Notes: a model not told the origin generated them from the letters alone. Positions 1 through 9,204 are shown, counted from the stretch's first letter. The stretch: DNA of 63,202 nucleotides from Desulfoscipio geothermicus (GCA_016841905.1 JAENYF010000012.1:1-63202), one strand, 5' to 3'. Program-made: numbers and translations.

Positions 1-2255
1 GTCTCAATATTCATAGTGGCATTGTTTCTTTCAGCAATACCGTAACAAACCGAAAGCCCTAAACCCGTCCCATTTTCTTTAGTTGTAAAAAATGGAGTGC
101 CCAACTTTTCAAGTACCTCAGGTTTAATTCCTGAACCCTGGTCCTCCACTGCTAAAACAACTTGCTTACCATCTAAAAATGTTTTAATTTTTAATCTTTT
201 ACCGGATGTCATTGCTTCAAACCCATTTCTTACGAGATTTAGGACCAGCTGTATAATCTCTTCTTCGTCTAGCAGCAAGTCAATAACCTCAGTTAATTCA
301 ACTTCGACAACCATTTCATTATTAATAGCATCAGCTTTAATTAATGGTAAAAGTTTCTTTAATATTAGATTAATATTTTTTAATTTTAAATTTACCGGTT
401 TGTTTTTTGCCAAAGATAAGAACTCAGTAATTATTGAGTTTACCCTATCCAGTTCATCAATCATGAGATCAAAAGTTTCTTTATATTTAATAAACGAATC
501 CTTTTTTCTGTACATTTGTAGAAACCCACGCACAGTAGTCATTGGATTCCTAATTTCGTGCCCGATTCCTGCAGCCATTTGCCCGATAAGATTCAATCGT
601 TCTAAGCTTGCCATTTTGTCTTCCATCTTTTTATAATCCGTAATATCATTTAATGTAATAAGCCTACATTTTTCGTTATTAAGCTCAATTATCTCGCAGG
701 AGAGTAACACATTACGAATATCACCAAATTTTGTTTTAAATAGTACATTTAAATTATGAACATACCCCTGCTCTTTTAATTGTTTTTTTAAAAATTTAAA
801 TTGTTCGATATCATTGTATATACATATATCTGAAACTGTTCGACCAATTAATTCCTCACGGCTAAAACCGAAGAAACGTTCATAACTCTTATTTACTTCA
901 ATGTGCTTATCATCACTTTGCCTAGATATAACCATTGGAGTAGGATTGTTATAAAAAGCCTTGCAAAACCTTTCTTCAGATAAACGCAACGCTTTCTCAA
1001 CCTGTTTAAGTTCCGTTATATCACTGATTACGCTAAGTAAATACTGTTCGCCACCAATAACAATAATCTCCGAAGAAAAAAGAACAATGCGAATATCTCC
1101 TGATCTCTTACGAAAATTAACATTAAGGTTTTTAATAAATCCATGCTGCACTATATAATTAATCAACTTAGCTCGGTCTTCCGGATTCTTGTATATGTTT
1201 AAATCCGCAATCGTATTGTTTATAACTTCCTGACGGGAATAACCGAAAAAACTAAGAAAATTTGAATTTACATCGATTATTCGCCCGCTCTCAATCGTAG
1301 TAATTGCCATTGGGTTAGGACCGGCATTAAAGGCTGTAGAGAACTTTTTTTCGGACAAGCGCAGCATCTTTTCCACCCGCTTGCGGTCGGTTATGTCGTT
1401 AACAAGTGCCTGCATTATAGTTTTACCCTGAATAGTACAAGGAACTGTCACCACTTCTATATCTAAAACTTTTCCATCAGGTCTGACAATCTTTTCTTCC
1501 ATTAATGGGACAATTTTTCTTTCATCCTGCACCTGTCGCCACTTTTCTGCAACAATGTCCTTATAATCGGGATGAATTAAATCGATCATTGATGTTCCAA
1601 CAGCATCGCGGATGCTCCCCAAGCCGAAAAGTTTTGCACCTGCTTTATTTATAAATTCAAGTGTATTTTTGGTATGGAGAAGAATGGCGTTTGGTGAGTT
1701 TTCAACTAGTTGTCGGTAACGTTCCTTGAGCTCTCGTAATGATTCTTCAACCTGTTTCCGCTCGTAAATTTCCTTTTGAAGTTGTTCATTTGCTGTTTTT
1801 AGCTCAATGGTTTGCTTATTTACCAGTTCTTGCGGATGGTTACGCCTACATTTAGTTATATCACGAGCGGTTTCTATAGCACCAACTATATTCCCTTCGC
1901 TGTCATAAAGAGGCGATGCCTTTAGCCACAATAATACCTCTTTTTGACTATATGGTAATTTAACAAAAACCTCACCGCAAATTGTATTTTCTTTTTTCAC
2001 GACATTCAGATATTTTTTTTCGGTTGTAAGATCATCTGAAAAAATTAGATCCAATAAAACTGGTCCATATTCGCCCTTATCAATTATATCTACCTTGCTA
2101 ACACCAGTCATTTTTTCCATAGCTTTATTCCAAACAACTATTTTCCTATTCTGATCAACAACAAGAATAGGATCAGGAAAAAAATCAATTATATCCAAAA
2201 GTTGCATATAAGTCGGATTTTGTTGTCTATTCAAGTAAACCAGTCCCTTAATCAT
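1..2255 (-). CDS. Multi-PAS sensor histidine kinase, cut by the window edge
   Basis: Leftward open frame of about 751 codons that runs off the window, so the last few C-terminal residues are missing. It carries a PAS-like domain near residues 10-125, a charged coiled-coil linker near 130-190, and three more PAS domains to about residue 555. The kinase core follows: H-box [12 protein letters not shown] with phospho-acceptor His near 566, N-box LVLNLVRNGFEAM, G1 VEDQGSGI, and TPFFTTKENGTGLGLS. There is no membrane segment, so it should be a cytosolic sensor. No response regulator lies nearby, as is usual for orphan kinases feeding the Spo0A phosphorelay; that target is inference. The ATG at 2255 lacks a clear ribosome site; a TTG at 2234 has an AAGGGA about 9 bases upstream and may be the real start. 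It is a paralogue of the kinase at 26993-28594. Confidence 0.9.
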   Translation of the reverse strand, partial: MIKGLVYLNRQQNPTYMQLLDIIDFFPDPILVVDQNRKIVVWNKAMEKMTGVSKVDIIDKGEYGPVLLDLIFSDDLTTEKKYLNVVKKENTICGEVFVKLPYSQKEVLLWLKASPLYDSEGNIVGAIETARDITKCRRNHPQELVNKQTIELKTANEQLQKEIYERKQVEESLRELKERYRQLVENSPNAILLHTKNTLEFINKAGAKLFGLGSIRDAVGTSMIDLIHPDYKDIVAEKWRQVQDERKIVPLMEEKIVRPDGKVLDIEVVTVPCTIQGKTIMQALVNDITDRKRVEKMLRLSEKKFSTAFNAGPNPMAITTIESGRIIDVNSNFLSFFGYSRQEVINNTIADLNIYKNPEDRAKLINYIVQHGFIKNLNVNFRKRSGDIRIVLFSSEIIVIGGEQYLLSVISDITELKQVEKALRLSEERFCKAFYNNPTPMVISRQSDDKHIEVNKSYERFFGFSREELIGRTVSDICIYNDIEQFKFLKKQLKEQGYVHNLNVLFKTKFGDIRNVLLSCEIIELNNEKCRLITLNDITDYKKMEDKMASLERLNLIGQMAAGIGHEIRNPMTTVRGFLQMYRKKDSFIKYKETFDLMIDELDRVNSIITEFLSLAKNKPVNLKLKNINLILKKLLPLIKADAINNEMVVEVELTEVIDLLLDEEEIIQLVLNLVRNGFEAMTSGKRLKIKTFLDGKQVVLAVEDQGSGIKPEVLEKLGTPFFTTKENGTGLGLSVCYGIAERNNATMNIE

Positions 2256-2423
2256 TTATAGTATAAAATGATTAATTCTATATAATTCCTTTTTCCCCTT
2301 TGGATATTTTTCTAGATTAAGAATATCTTTAAATTTAGACAACCTTCATATATATGATACGCTAACCATAAATACTATTTCCCCCATTACAAGGCTATTG
2401 CAATAACTAAGGGTCTACGTTTA

Positions 2424-2466
2424 ACAAAAAAACCGCCCTCACCCGCTAACTAGGGGTAAGGACGGT
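2424..2466 (-). terminator. Rho-independent terminator after the 98-residue gene
   Basis: Leftward transcripts read an imperfect 13-pair stem (arms about 2432-2444 and 2454-2466) followed by eight U residues (A-run 2425-2432 on the plus strand). It lies about 40 bases past the stop of the small gene at 2505. Confidence 0.75.
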
Positions 2467-2504
2467 ACGGTAATTAAACCGTCAAATAAGGCCAAAATAG
2501 CCCG

Positions 2505-2801
2505 CTAATTTTCTTCTACTACATTAACAGTAATATCCTGCCTAACTTGCTCTATACCCTTCTCCTTATTGTCCGACTGCACTTTAACGATAAAGGTGCA
2601 TACCTGGTTAAAACCGAGCTCAGTGGGAGTCAAATTGGTATAAATCGCCTTATCTTCAACAATCGCCTCTCCGGATGCCAAGATTTCCCCCAAGTGGTTT
2701 TTGTACTCATACCTCGCTTCTAAAATCTTGAAAGCCACACCATCCGCACCAGACATCTTGATGCCTAGTTCTTTGGTTTCTCCAAGCAAAAAATTCCTCA
2801 T
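2505..2801 (-). CDS. Small conserved-looking protein of unknown function
   Basis: 98 residues, ATG start with GAGAGGA about 10 bases upstream and a terminator directly after the stop, so this is a stand-alone transcription unit. The sequence alternates short hydrophobic beta-like stretches (FKILEARYEY, AIYTNLTPTELG, CTFIVKVQS, DITVNVVEE) and has no Cys and no membrane segment. The pattern suggests a small all-beta, Ig-like fold of the type seen in small phage structural proteins, but no phage genes adjoin it. I do not recognise the family. Confidence 0.7.
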   Translation of the reverse strand: MRNFLLGETKELGIKMSGADGVAFKILEARYEYKNHLGEILASGEAIVEDKAIYTNLTPTELGFNQVCTFIVKVQSDNKEKGIEQVRQDITVNVVEEN

Positions 2802-3020
2802 CTAGACACGTTCCTCTCTAAATATTTCCCGCCGCCGGCTTGCTAGCCTCGTACCGGATCAATACAACCAAATTAATTATATAAATTCAATTTTTAGCAA
2901 AACATTCCTGCCTATTGTTCGACAAAATTAGCGGAATTATAAACTATTCTTTAACCAATTTGACGACTATATACACCAGCAATGAAATTTTTTAGTTGAT
3001 GCAACGGCAAGAAAGATGCT

Positions 3021-4349
3021 TTAATCCCTTAGTTGGATAAGTTGATTCCAACCGGTTAACCGGCTATCGAGTTTTTTTCGAATCGATACTCTCCGTTCTT
3101 TATCGACATTGAAAAATTCAGTAACAATAAACATGTCATTACCGTTTAAATCAACATCGATCATCATATCCTCAGCCGTGATTTGAACACTCTGCCGCCA
3201 AGTGATGATACGATTGGTCCCTACATAAAAGCGGTCCCAAACCTGCAGCTCATCGCAAAGCACCGCTAAATACAACAGGGGGTCTTTATGTAACTCCAGC
3301 TTGATGATTTGGTCCCCGATCTGCTGCAGGTTGTGGTAAATTACCGCTTTGCAGCCCGGAATGATGTGTTCGACAAAAAACGGCACATCATATTTAGCTG
3401 TTTGCGTCATGGAGTCGTACATCTGCTGGTTTACTAGCCGTATCTTATGATAGAGCCAGTACCAGGCCGACGTATATTGAAAGAGCATTAAGCCGCTGGC
3501 CACCGCATGATCCACCTTGGGATCTAAATCTTTTTGATCAGCCACATAGTACCCTTCCGAGGCGATGCGCATGGCTTCCTGGCGCATTTTTTCCCCGTTG
3601 GGATCGAAGGTTTCCATGGCCAGCCAGGCAAAAGCATCCGTTTTTTCAGCCTGATCCGGTAAAAATTCATTAACCCAGATAACATTGCTGAGTTTTTTCA
3701 TGATTATTTCCGGAGTTGGTTCATTAACCAAATCCCACCTTTTATAGTTTCGGGCAAACTCACCGCAAAGCCTCCTCAGGATGGCTTCATATTCCGGCCT
3801 TAAATCACCGATGATATGTTTTTTAATCCAGGCATACTCGAACATGCCGTCGTATAAACGCAGCCCTTCCTCATCAATTTGCACTTTTGCGTCAACTACA
3901 ATGTGATCAAATATGTAGCCAATGTCGTGGAGCAAGGAAGCGTAAGTCCACTGGAAGAGAAAACGTTTCACTTTAAGGTGGGGGACTTCATTAATTGAGT
4001 TATTAATTGCTTCTTTGACATTGGGTAAACTATCGTAAATCCAGACCCCTAAAAGAAAGAGGTACAGCGTGTGGGCGGTATGATCATATTGGTTTTTATA
4101 GCGAATCATGTGCATGAGCTCATAAGTGGCTACCTGGGAGCGCAGCTCCATGATATTCCGGAAATACATGGTGGCTAGAATTAACTGGGCAACTTTTTCC
4201 CCTTCCTGTAAGCGCCGGATATCGGTACGCGCTCTCATAAAGCTCCTCAGCTTATGGACAAAGCCGGGGATTTGTCCCCTTAAATATTCGGCTGCCCCAT
4301 GGCCATAATGGAAATGATCCAGTAGCTGGTCATTGATATTGCTCAGCAT
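3021..4349 (-). CDS. HD-domain-like protein of unknown substrate
   Basis: 442 residues. The ATG has AGAAGG seven bases upstream. The central part holds an HD-type signature: QYDHTAH near residues 88-94 and SLLHDIGYIFDH near 139-149, with the His-Asp pair at 141-142. In HD phosphohydrolases such residues bind metal and hydrolyse phosphate esters, often of nucleotides. The spacing is not that of a GGDEF-linked HD-GYP protein. No signal peptide or membrane helix is visible. It stands alone, with no co-directional partner close by. The HD assignment rests on motif reading; the substrate is unknown. Confidence 0.75.
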   Translation of the reverse strand: MLSNINDQLLDHFHYGHGAAEYLRGQIPGFVHKLRSFMRARTDIRRLQEGEKVAQLILATMYFRNIMELRSQVATYELMHMIRYKNQYDHTAHTLYLFLLGVWIYDSLPNVKEAINNSINEVPHLKVKRFLFQWTYASLLHDIGYIFDHIVVDAKVQIDEEGLRLYDGMFEYAWIKKHIIGDLRPEYEAILRRLCGEFARNYKRWDLVNEPTPEIIMKKLSNVIWVNEFLPDQAEKTDAFAWLAMETFDPNGEKMRQEAMRIASEGYYVADQKDLDPKVDHAVASGLMLFQYTSAWYWLYHKIRLVNQQMYDSMTQTAKYDVPFFVEHIIPGCKAVIYHNLQQIGDQIIKLELHKDPLLYLAVLCDELQVWDRFYVGTNRIITWRQSVQITAEDMMIDVDLNGNDMFIVTEFFNVDKERRVSIRKKLDSRLTGWNQLIQLRD

Positions 4350-4554
4350 AATAATACCTTCTTCAACAAATTTTTTAATATTATTAATTCGCTATATTTT
4401 CTTGATTCCCTTTTAATGAAGGGTTGCTACTGCCAGGCTTGGGCGACCAGTAAATTTTTTACTTTACATTAAGCCTCATGCAATTAAGGTATTAATGTAC
4501 CTTTGACAGCACACGTTTTGGTGTCGTAAACTCCAATTGAAAGTAGGTGAAACA

Positions 4555-4863
4555 ATGACCAGGATAAAGCTTGCATATTCTGATGCTAACGGCATTAGCG
4601 GGACAGTTGCTTTTGAAGGCACCTGGTTACTACGAGAAGTTAGAGAGGACGCTCCAGGCAGGGACATTGGCACCCGATATTCGGTAGCTCTAACAGCTAG
4701 CGGCCAATATCTAGTGTTTATGGAAACGCCTGAACATGGCAGTGGTTATACAGTGTACCATTCCTTCCAAGAAATGATTGACAAGCATGCCGTGCCCCCA
4801 GGAATAGCCTGTACGCTCAACGAACAGATGGGCTATGTTGAATTCTACCCACAGCAGGTGTGA
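4555..4863 (+). CDS. Small protein of unknown function
   Basis: 102 residues beginning MTRIKLAYSD. I chose the ATG at 4555 because AGGTGA lies four to five bases upstream; an in-frame TTG at 4537 would add six residues but has no better site. The protein is soluble, acidic and beta-rich (GTRYSVALTASGQYLVFMET). It is the only rightward gene between leftward neighbours and is followed by a hairpin at 4900-4932. I do not recognise the family. Confidence 0.65.
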   Translation: MTRIKLAYSDANGISGTVAFEGTWLLREVREDAPGRDIGTRYSVALTASGQYLVFMETPEHGSGYTVYHSFQEMIDKHAVPPGIACTLNEQMGYVEFYPQQV

Positions 4864-4899
4864 TAGCGGGCAAGCTGGCCCGCGCCGGTCCGAAAGATT

Positions 4900-4932
4900 T
4901 GTAGGCGATACCCTGCACCGGCATCGCCTACA
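4900..4932. terminator. Hairpin between convergent genes
   Basis: Perfect 10-bp stem (4900-4909 with 4923-4932) and a 13-base loop. It sits between the ends of the convergent genes 4555-4863 and 4960-5514. The U-tracts are weak on both strands, so efficiency is uncertain. Confidence 0.45.
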
Positions 4933-4959
4933 CCATCACTTTCATTTGTTTTAATTCCA

Positions 4960-5514
4960 TCATCTGGGCCAAAATATTTCACAGATCATGCCGTGGGCAT
5001 CCCGGACATCGAACCTGGCTATAAAATGGTTGGGCAAAGTTTCCTGGATCGGTTTGGGGGTGATGATAGCGCGTCCTGATATTTCCGCTACTTTGTGCCC
5101 ATCGGCGTAAAAAGCAAAACCCTGCTCAGTGTTGAAGTTATCGGTAATCACTTGCAACCTGGCCCCTTCATGATGGCGCCAGATGACCGGAGGCCCGCAC
5201 ACGTTCAGAACCTTGATAAACAGCCTCCGCCCTTCGACATACCTCTCCAGCGGCTTAACTCCCTCATGCTGCATGAACATATCATAAAGCCAATTTTCAT
5301 GCTCCAGAAAGGCGATGATGTCCCACAAGGGGGTCCCCAGCACGTCAAGCTTGATGGTCTTTTTAATATTAAATTTGTTATGGCTAAATAACAGCCTGTC
5401 CCCCTGGTAGCCCTTGTATATGTAGGCAGTTGATGTACCGTCCTCCCTTGCCTGCACCAGGTCAATGGTTAGCCCGTTCTGCAGCACAAACTCCTTAAGC
5501 TCTGCTATTTCCAC
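4960..5514 (-). CDS. Protein of unknown function downstream of cvfB
   Basis: 184 residues, GTG start with GGAGG seven bases upstream, only 15 bases after the cvfB stop, so both are probably co-transcribed. It is soluble, with no signal peptide. Features include MFMQHEGVKPLERYVEGRR around residues 79-97 and a C-terminal half rich in beta strands and His/Trp (VIWRHHEGARL). I do not recognise the family and suggest no function beyond co-expression with cvfB. Confidence 0.65.
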   Translation of the reverse strand: MEIAELKEFVLQNGLTIDLVQAREDGTSTAYIYKGYQGDRLLFSHNKFNIKKTIKLDVLGTPLWDIIAFLEHENWLYDMFMQHEGVKPLERYVEGRRLFIKVLNVCGPPVIWRHHEGARLQVITDNFNTEQGFAFYADGHKVAEISGRAIITPKPIQETLPNHFIARFDVRDAHGMICEIFWPR

Positions 5515-5529
5515 TGGATCGCCTCCTGT

Positions 5530-6369
5530 TTACCACATTAGCTCAATGCCTGCCTCGGTAGTTTTAATGGCCCCTTCCTTTAAAAGCCGCCCCACCGCTC
5601 GTTTAAAAGCTCGTTTGCTCATATTTAACTCGGCCTTGATATACTCAGGATCGCTATAATCATTGAAAGGCAACGAACCACCGTTGGCTTTCAAACGCTC
5701 CATAATCTTTTCGGCGTCACCCTCGATTTCTTTATAAGCCATTTGCCTTAAACTTAATTCCAGCTTGCCATCTTCCCTAACTTTTTTTACTCTGGCTGTG
5801 ATTTCATCTCCTGCAGTAAAGTCGCCAAACATTTCGTTGTTATGAATAAACCCGTGATATTTACTATCTATAGCAACAAAAACACCCAGGTCTCGATTGA
5901 TGCGGTAAATAATTCCCTGGACCAGGTCATTTTTTTGGTAGGGTGCTTCGCTGCTCAATAAATCATAGATGCGCATCGTGGCACATATTTTATTACTCTG
6001 ATTAACATACAAACCAACCAGGCATAAATCCCCTATTTTTACCCTGCCTACTTGCTCCTTTATGGGCAACAACAAGTCCTTCGGCAAGCCCCAGTCCAAA
6101 AAAGCACCAAAATTTGTGATGTCTACAACCTGTAGACAACCCAGCTCGCCAATGGTCAGTTTTGGCTTTTCCAGCGTAGCTACGATTACTCCCTCAGCAT
6201 TACTGTTCACAAAGACCTCGAGCTCATCACCTACAGCCAGTTCCTCAGGCAGTTCCCTTTTAGGCAATAAAATATCATCACCATCCTGGGCAACAGGAAA
6301 ATTTAGATAAGCTCCCAGCACAGTTATGCTCATAACCTGCAATTTTTGCATTTTACCGATTTCGATCAT
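5530..6369 (-). CDS. cvfB: S1-domain RNA-binding protein, CvfB family
   Basis: 279 residues, close to the family norm. Known members are RNA-binding proteins with several S1-like OB folds and a C-terminal winged helix; in Staphylococcus CvfB affects virulence gene expression. Here an N-terminal OB-like part (about 1-65) precedes an S1 domain with GCLQVVDITNFGAFLDWG (about 75-140), another S1-like repeat with GIIYRINRDLGVFVAID (about 150-215) and a winged-helix tail with MSKRAFKRAVGRLLKEG. The ATG has GAAGG six bases upstream. It precedes the unknown gene at 4960-5514 in the same direction. Confidence 0.88.
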   Translation of the reverse strand: MIEIGKMQKLQVMSITVLGAYLNFPVAQDGDDILLPKRELPEELAVGDELEVFVNSNAEGVIVATLEKPKLTIGELGCLQVVDITNFGAFLDWGLPKDLLLPIKEQVGRVKIGDLCLVGLYVNQSNKICATMRIYDLLSSEAPYQKNDLVQGIIYRINRDLGVFVAIDSKYHGFIHNNEMFGDFTAGDEITARVKKVREDGKLELSLRQMAYKEIEGDAEKIMERLKANGGSLPFNDYSDPEYIKAELNMSKRAFKRAVGRLLKEGAIKTTEAGIELMW

Positions 6370-6489
6370 TTCGAACCTTCTTTTTTATTTATTGTTTAAC
6401 TGCTCAAGTCCATCGCTTTCTATGAACCGCCGGCTATTTTTATCGTAACCTCAGCGACAGCAGTTCATCGGCCAAGCCTAGTAGTCAAG

Positions 6490-7482
6490 CTATACCTGCA
6501 CAATTTTGCTCAGTGAAAAGACTTTAATCCCATCGCCCAGTTCTTTCCTCACCTGGCCTACCCCCTCAAGGTAGCGCAGGTGAGCATTGGCTTCGCCACT
6601 GGCAAACCATTTTTGCGGTGTGGGATACTCCTCCCAGGAGGAGCAGTCAATATCCCAGCTCATTTGGGTGGCCACCTGGTAAGCCGTGGTCTTGCCTTGA
6701 CGCAATATCGCCAGAATTTCGGCGTTTCTTTCCTGGTGGTGCCGTTTAAGCTCAGCGATTCTCTTATTCACGTTGTAAATTAAATTCCGGTGCCCCGGCA
6801 GCGTCAGTTCAATATCCAGCTGAGAGACTTTTTCCAGGTTATCCAGGTAATCAGCCAAGGGATTACCGGAGATAAATAGAGAGATATTGGGCGTGATATC
6901 ATCCAAAATATGGTCTCCGGAGACCAGCACCTTTTTGTCCGGTTCGTACAGGCACATATGGCCGTCGGTATGGCCGGGGGTGACCACACATTGAAAATGG
7001 TAATCCCCAATCTCGACGTTATCCCCGTCCTGAACGTAGTCAATTTTTATATCGCCCTGGGACGCGTATTTGAAACCCGGGTGCCTCTCCAGCACATTTT
7101 GCAGCTCATCTTCAGGAAAGCCATACCCGCGGGCACCCGCCAAAAGCTCTTCCCCCCTGGCGGCAGGCTCTAAGATTACCTCCGCGTCCGGCCGGCTGCA
7201 ATATATTTTAGAGGTATCTGTGGCCAAAGACCCCACCAGGCCGCAATGGTCAGAATGCATATGAGTAATAAAGAAGTCGGTCTTATCCAGCTGTACATTA
7301 AGTTCCTTTAAGGCTACATACATGACCTCCGAGCATTCCTTCCGATTCATGCCGGTATCGATCATTAAGTATCTTTCCGGTCCCTTGATGATATAGGAAT
7401 TGAGCGCTTTCAGCGGGTTATTGGGCAAGGGAATTTCAATTAAAAAGATATTGGGCAGAACCTCTTTATACAATACCTTCAC
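6490..7482 (-). CDS. Metallo-beta-lactamase-fold hydrolase
   Basis: 330 residues. The zinc-binding motif THMHSDH is at residues 73-79; further ligands are seen in TPGHTDGHMCLY, SGDHILDD and LPGHRN. The C-terminal part (about 250-330) looks like a winged-helix extension found in a subgroup of these hydrolases. The family hydrolyses thioesters, lactones or phosphodiesters; the substrate cannot be read here. It has its own promoter (7509-7537) with an inverted repeat over the -35 box, so regulated single-gene expression is likely. Confidence 0.85.
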   Translation of the reverse strand: MKVLYKEVLPNIFLIEIPLPNNPLKALNSYIIKGPERYLMIDTGMNRKECSEVMYVALKELNVQLDKTDFFITHMHSDHCGLVGSLATDTSKIYCSRPDAEVILEPAARGEELLAGARGYGFPEDELQNVLERHPGFKYASQGDIKIDYVQDGDNVEIGDYHFQCVVTPGHTDGHMCLYEPDKKVLVSGDHILDDITPNISLFISGNPLADYLDNLEKVSQLDIELTLPGHRNLIYNVNKRIAELKRHHQERNAEILAILRQGKTTAYQVATQMSWDIDCSSWEEYPTPQKWFASGEANAHLRYLEGVGQVRKELGDGIKVFSLSKIVQV

Positions 7483-7508
7483 TCCTCAATGCTGCTATAT
7501 ATATATGG

Positions 7509-7537
7509 ATTATAATGCATGATAACCATAATTCCAA
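7509..7537 (-). promoter_or_regulatory. Sigma-A-type promoter for the hydrolase gene
   Basis: On the minus strand TTGGAA (7532-7537) and TATAAT (7509-7514) are 17 bases apart, about 25 bases before the ATG at 7482. Confidence 0.65.
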
Positions 7538-7559
7538 ACATTTCATGCGAATGTTGGAA
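7532..7559. promoter_or_regulatory. Inverted repeat overlapping the -35 box
   Basis: Arms TTCCAAACATT (7532-7542) and AATGTTGGAA (7550-7559) are complementary apart from one extra A. The left arm covers the -35 hexamer of the hydrolase promoter, the position expected for a repressor operator. No regulator is identified. Confidence 0.45.
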
Positions 7560-7624
7560 TTGTCCAATCAAAGACTCATAGTAAGTCATGAAAGACATCC
7601 ATATTTATGACTGGTAGTATTACT

Positions 7625-7658
7625 AAAAAAAAAGAGCCGGAAATCCAGTGCCGGCTCT
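7625..7658 (-). terminator. Terminator after the metN-metQ fusion
   Basis: 8-bp GC-rich stem (AGAGCCGG 7633-7640 with CCGGCTCT 7651-7658) followed on the minus strand by a nine-base U-run (7625-7633). It closes the transcript of the gene ending at 7732. Confidence 0.85.
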
Positions 7659-7666
7659 CTTACTAT

Positions 7667-7740
7667 CTATCCCCATTGCTCTTTAAATTCTTCAAAGGCA
7701 TACTCAGCTTCTTCAAGGGTTCCTTGACTACTTAAAAAGC
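7667..7740 (-). pseudogene. Possible C-terminal remnant of an IS256-type transposase
   Basis: Just past and overlapping the metQ stop, a different minus-strand frame reads GTLEEAEYAFEEFKEQWG and then stops. That pattern resembles the tail of mutator-type (IS256) transposases, where an (E)YAL-x-EF-x-E-x-WG segment occurs. Only about 24 codons remain and there is no inverted repeat, so this is tentative. Confidence 0.3.
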
Positions 7741-8964
7741 TGGGATCACGCTGCCCTCGTAATTATCCTCAATATACTTTTTCACTTCCAGTGACTGAAT
7801 GGCCTGGCCGAGTTTCTTGATGTTTTCCTTATCTTTATCCTCGTCCCGCACTACCAGTACGTTAGCAAAGGGAGAATCTTTCGGTTCCATAAAAATAGCG
7901 TCTTCCACCGGATTTAAATTGCCTTCCAAAGCATAGTTGCTGTTAATTACACACAAATCCAGATCCGCCATGGCCCTGGGCAGCATGGCAGCATCCATCA
8001 TCTGGATTTTAAAATTTTTCGGGTTTTCTACGATGTCGGCATCGGTGGCGGTTACGCCGGCACCTTCTGTAAGCTTTAGTAACCCGGCCGCTTCCAGTAC
8101 ATTTAAAGCCCGGCCGCCATTGGTGGCGTCGTTGGGTATACCTATCTTGGCCCCGTCGGCCAGCTTGTCCAAATTGTCAATTTTGTTAGAATATACGCCC
8201 ATCGGTTCATTGTGCACTTTATACGCCCAGGCCAGGTTGGCATTATTTTTCGCATTATAGTCGTCCAGGTAAGGTATGTGTTGGAAGAAGTTGGCGCCCA
8301 CCTCGACAATATGGGAGCTGTCGATAACCGCCACCCGGTCACATATCTCCTTAATGACGTTCATATCATGGGTAATCAGCAAAATAGTTAAATTTAATTG
8401 GCGGTTAATCTCCCGCAGCAGCTCTAAAATAGAGCGGGTAGTCTGGGGGTCCAGGGCTGAGGTGGCCTCATCGGATAACAGCAGTTTGGGACCGTTGGCC
8501 AGGGCGCGGGCAATGCCTACCCTTTGTTTTTGGCCGCCGCTCAGCTGGCTGGGGTAGGCATCTTCCTTATCCGCCAGTCCCACCAACTCCAGGAGTTCCT
8601 GGGCACGCTGAACAGCCTCCGGCCGGGAAACTTTGGCTATTTCCAGGGGAAACATGACGTTATCAAAGACAGTTCTGGAGGATAGCAGGTTAAAATGCTG
8701 AAAAATCATGCCGATTTTTTGCCGGGCAGCACGCAGCTCACGCTTGTCCAGCCTGGTAATTTCCTGACTGTCCACCACAATAGAGCCCGTGGTGGGTTTT
8801 TCCAGCATGTTAATACACCTAATCAGAGTGCTTTTACCCGCTCCGCTCAAGCCAATTATGCCAAATATTTCGCCCTTCTCCACAGTTAGGCTCACATTAT
8901 CCAAAGCGGTTATCTTTTGGCTTGGGGTCTGATAAACTTTGCTTAGGTCTTTGATTTTGATCAA
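7732..8964 (-). CDS. In-frame fusion of MetN (ATPase) and MetQ (binding protein)
   Basis: 410 residues. Residues 1-222 are a methionine ABC transporter ATPase: Walker [10 protein letters not shown] near 38-46, signature QLSGGQKQR, Walker [13 protein letters not shown], switch His in LLITHD. At residue 223 (DNA near 8290-8300) the MetN frame passes directly into Met[15 protein letters not shown], then typical NlpA/MetQ sequence to the end. Normally metN, metI and metQ are separate; here the C-terminal third of MetN, the whole permease MetI, and the MetQ signal peptide with about its first 80-90 residues are absent. The product would be cytosolic and cannot work as an uptake system alone. The TTG at 8964 has GGAGGG eight bases upstream; an ATG at 8982 and a longer frame to 9075 lack good sites. 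Probably a deletion product. Confidence 0.85.
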   Translation of the reverse strand: MIKIKDLSKVYQTPSQKITALDNVSLTVEKGEIFGIIGLSGAGKSTLIRCINMLEKPTTGSIVVDSQEITRLDKRELRAARQKIGMIFQHFNLLSSRTVFDNVMFPLEIAKVSRPEAVQRAQELLELVGLADKEDAYPSQLSGGQKQRVGIARALANGPKLLLSDEATSALDPQTTRSILELLREINRQLNLTILLITHDMNVIKEICDRVAVIDSSHIVEVGANFFQHIPYLDDYNAKNNANLAWAYKVHNEPMGVYSNKIDNLDKLADGAKIGIPNDATNGGRALNVLEAAGLLKLTEGAGVTATDADIVENPKNFKIQMMDAAMLPRAMADLDLCVINSNYALEGNLNPVEDAIFMEPKDSPFANVLVVRDEDKDKENIKKLGQAIQSLEVKKYIEDNYEGSVIPAF

Positions 8965-9163
8965 TTTAACAGCCCTCCGCATCACCTTTCGCAAGACCAA
9001 GAACATTATACATAGTAAACAAATATCAATATGATTATTTCGTCGATAAAACACGAAAAACCTGCCTGGGAGCATGGATAAAATTACTTTGCCTCAGTGC
9101 ACAGGTTTGCAGCTGATGTTAAGTCGATTAATGAATAATTCTTCCATTTATAAAGTTGCCCAG

Positions 9164-9190
9164 AAAAAAGCCCGCCTAAAGCAGGCGAGC
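9164..9190 (-). terminator. Terminator upstream of the metN-metQ fusion
   Basis: 8-bp stem with one G-U pair (arms 9170-9177 and 9183-9190, loop of five) followed leftward by six U residues. It may end the ridA transcript (stop at 9380), or be an attenuator in the leader of the fusion gene. Confidence 0.8.
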
Positions 9191-9204
9191 GGCTTTGGAG
9201 CATT

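Noticed and set aside
97-636. Rightward open frame of 179 codons at the left edge
   Set aside because: It is antisense to the kinase catalytic domain, which carries clear H, N and G boxes on the minus strand.
4476-4673. Leftward open frame opposite the 102-residue gene
   Set aside because: No start site; the plus-strand frame has a ribosome site and follows the local layout better.
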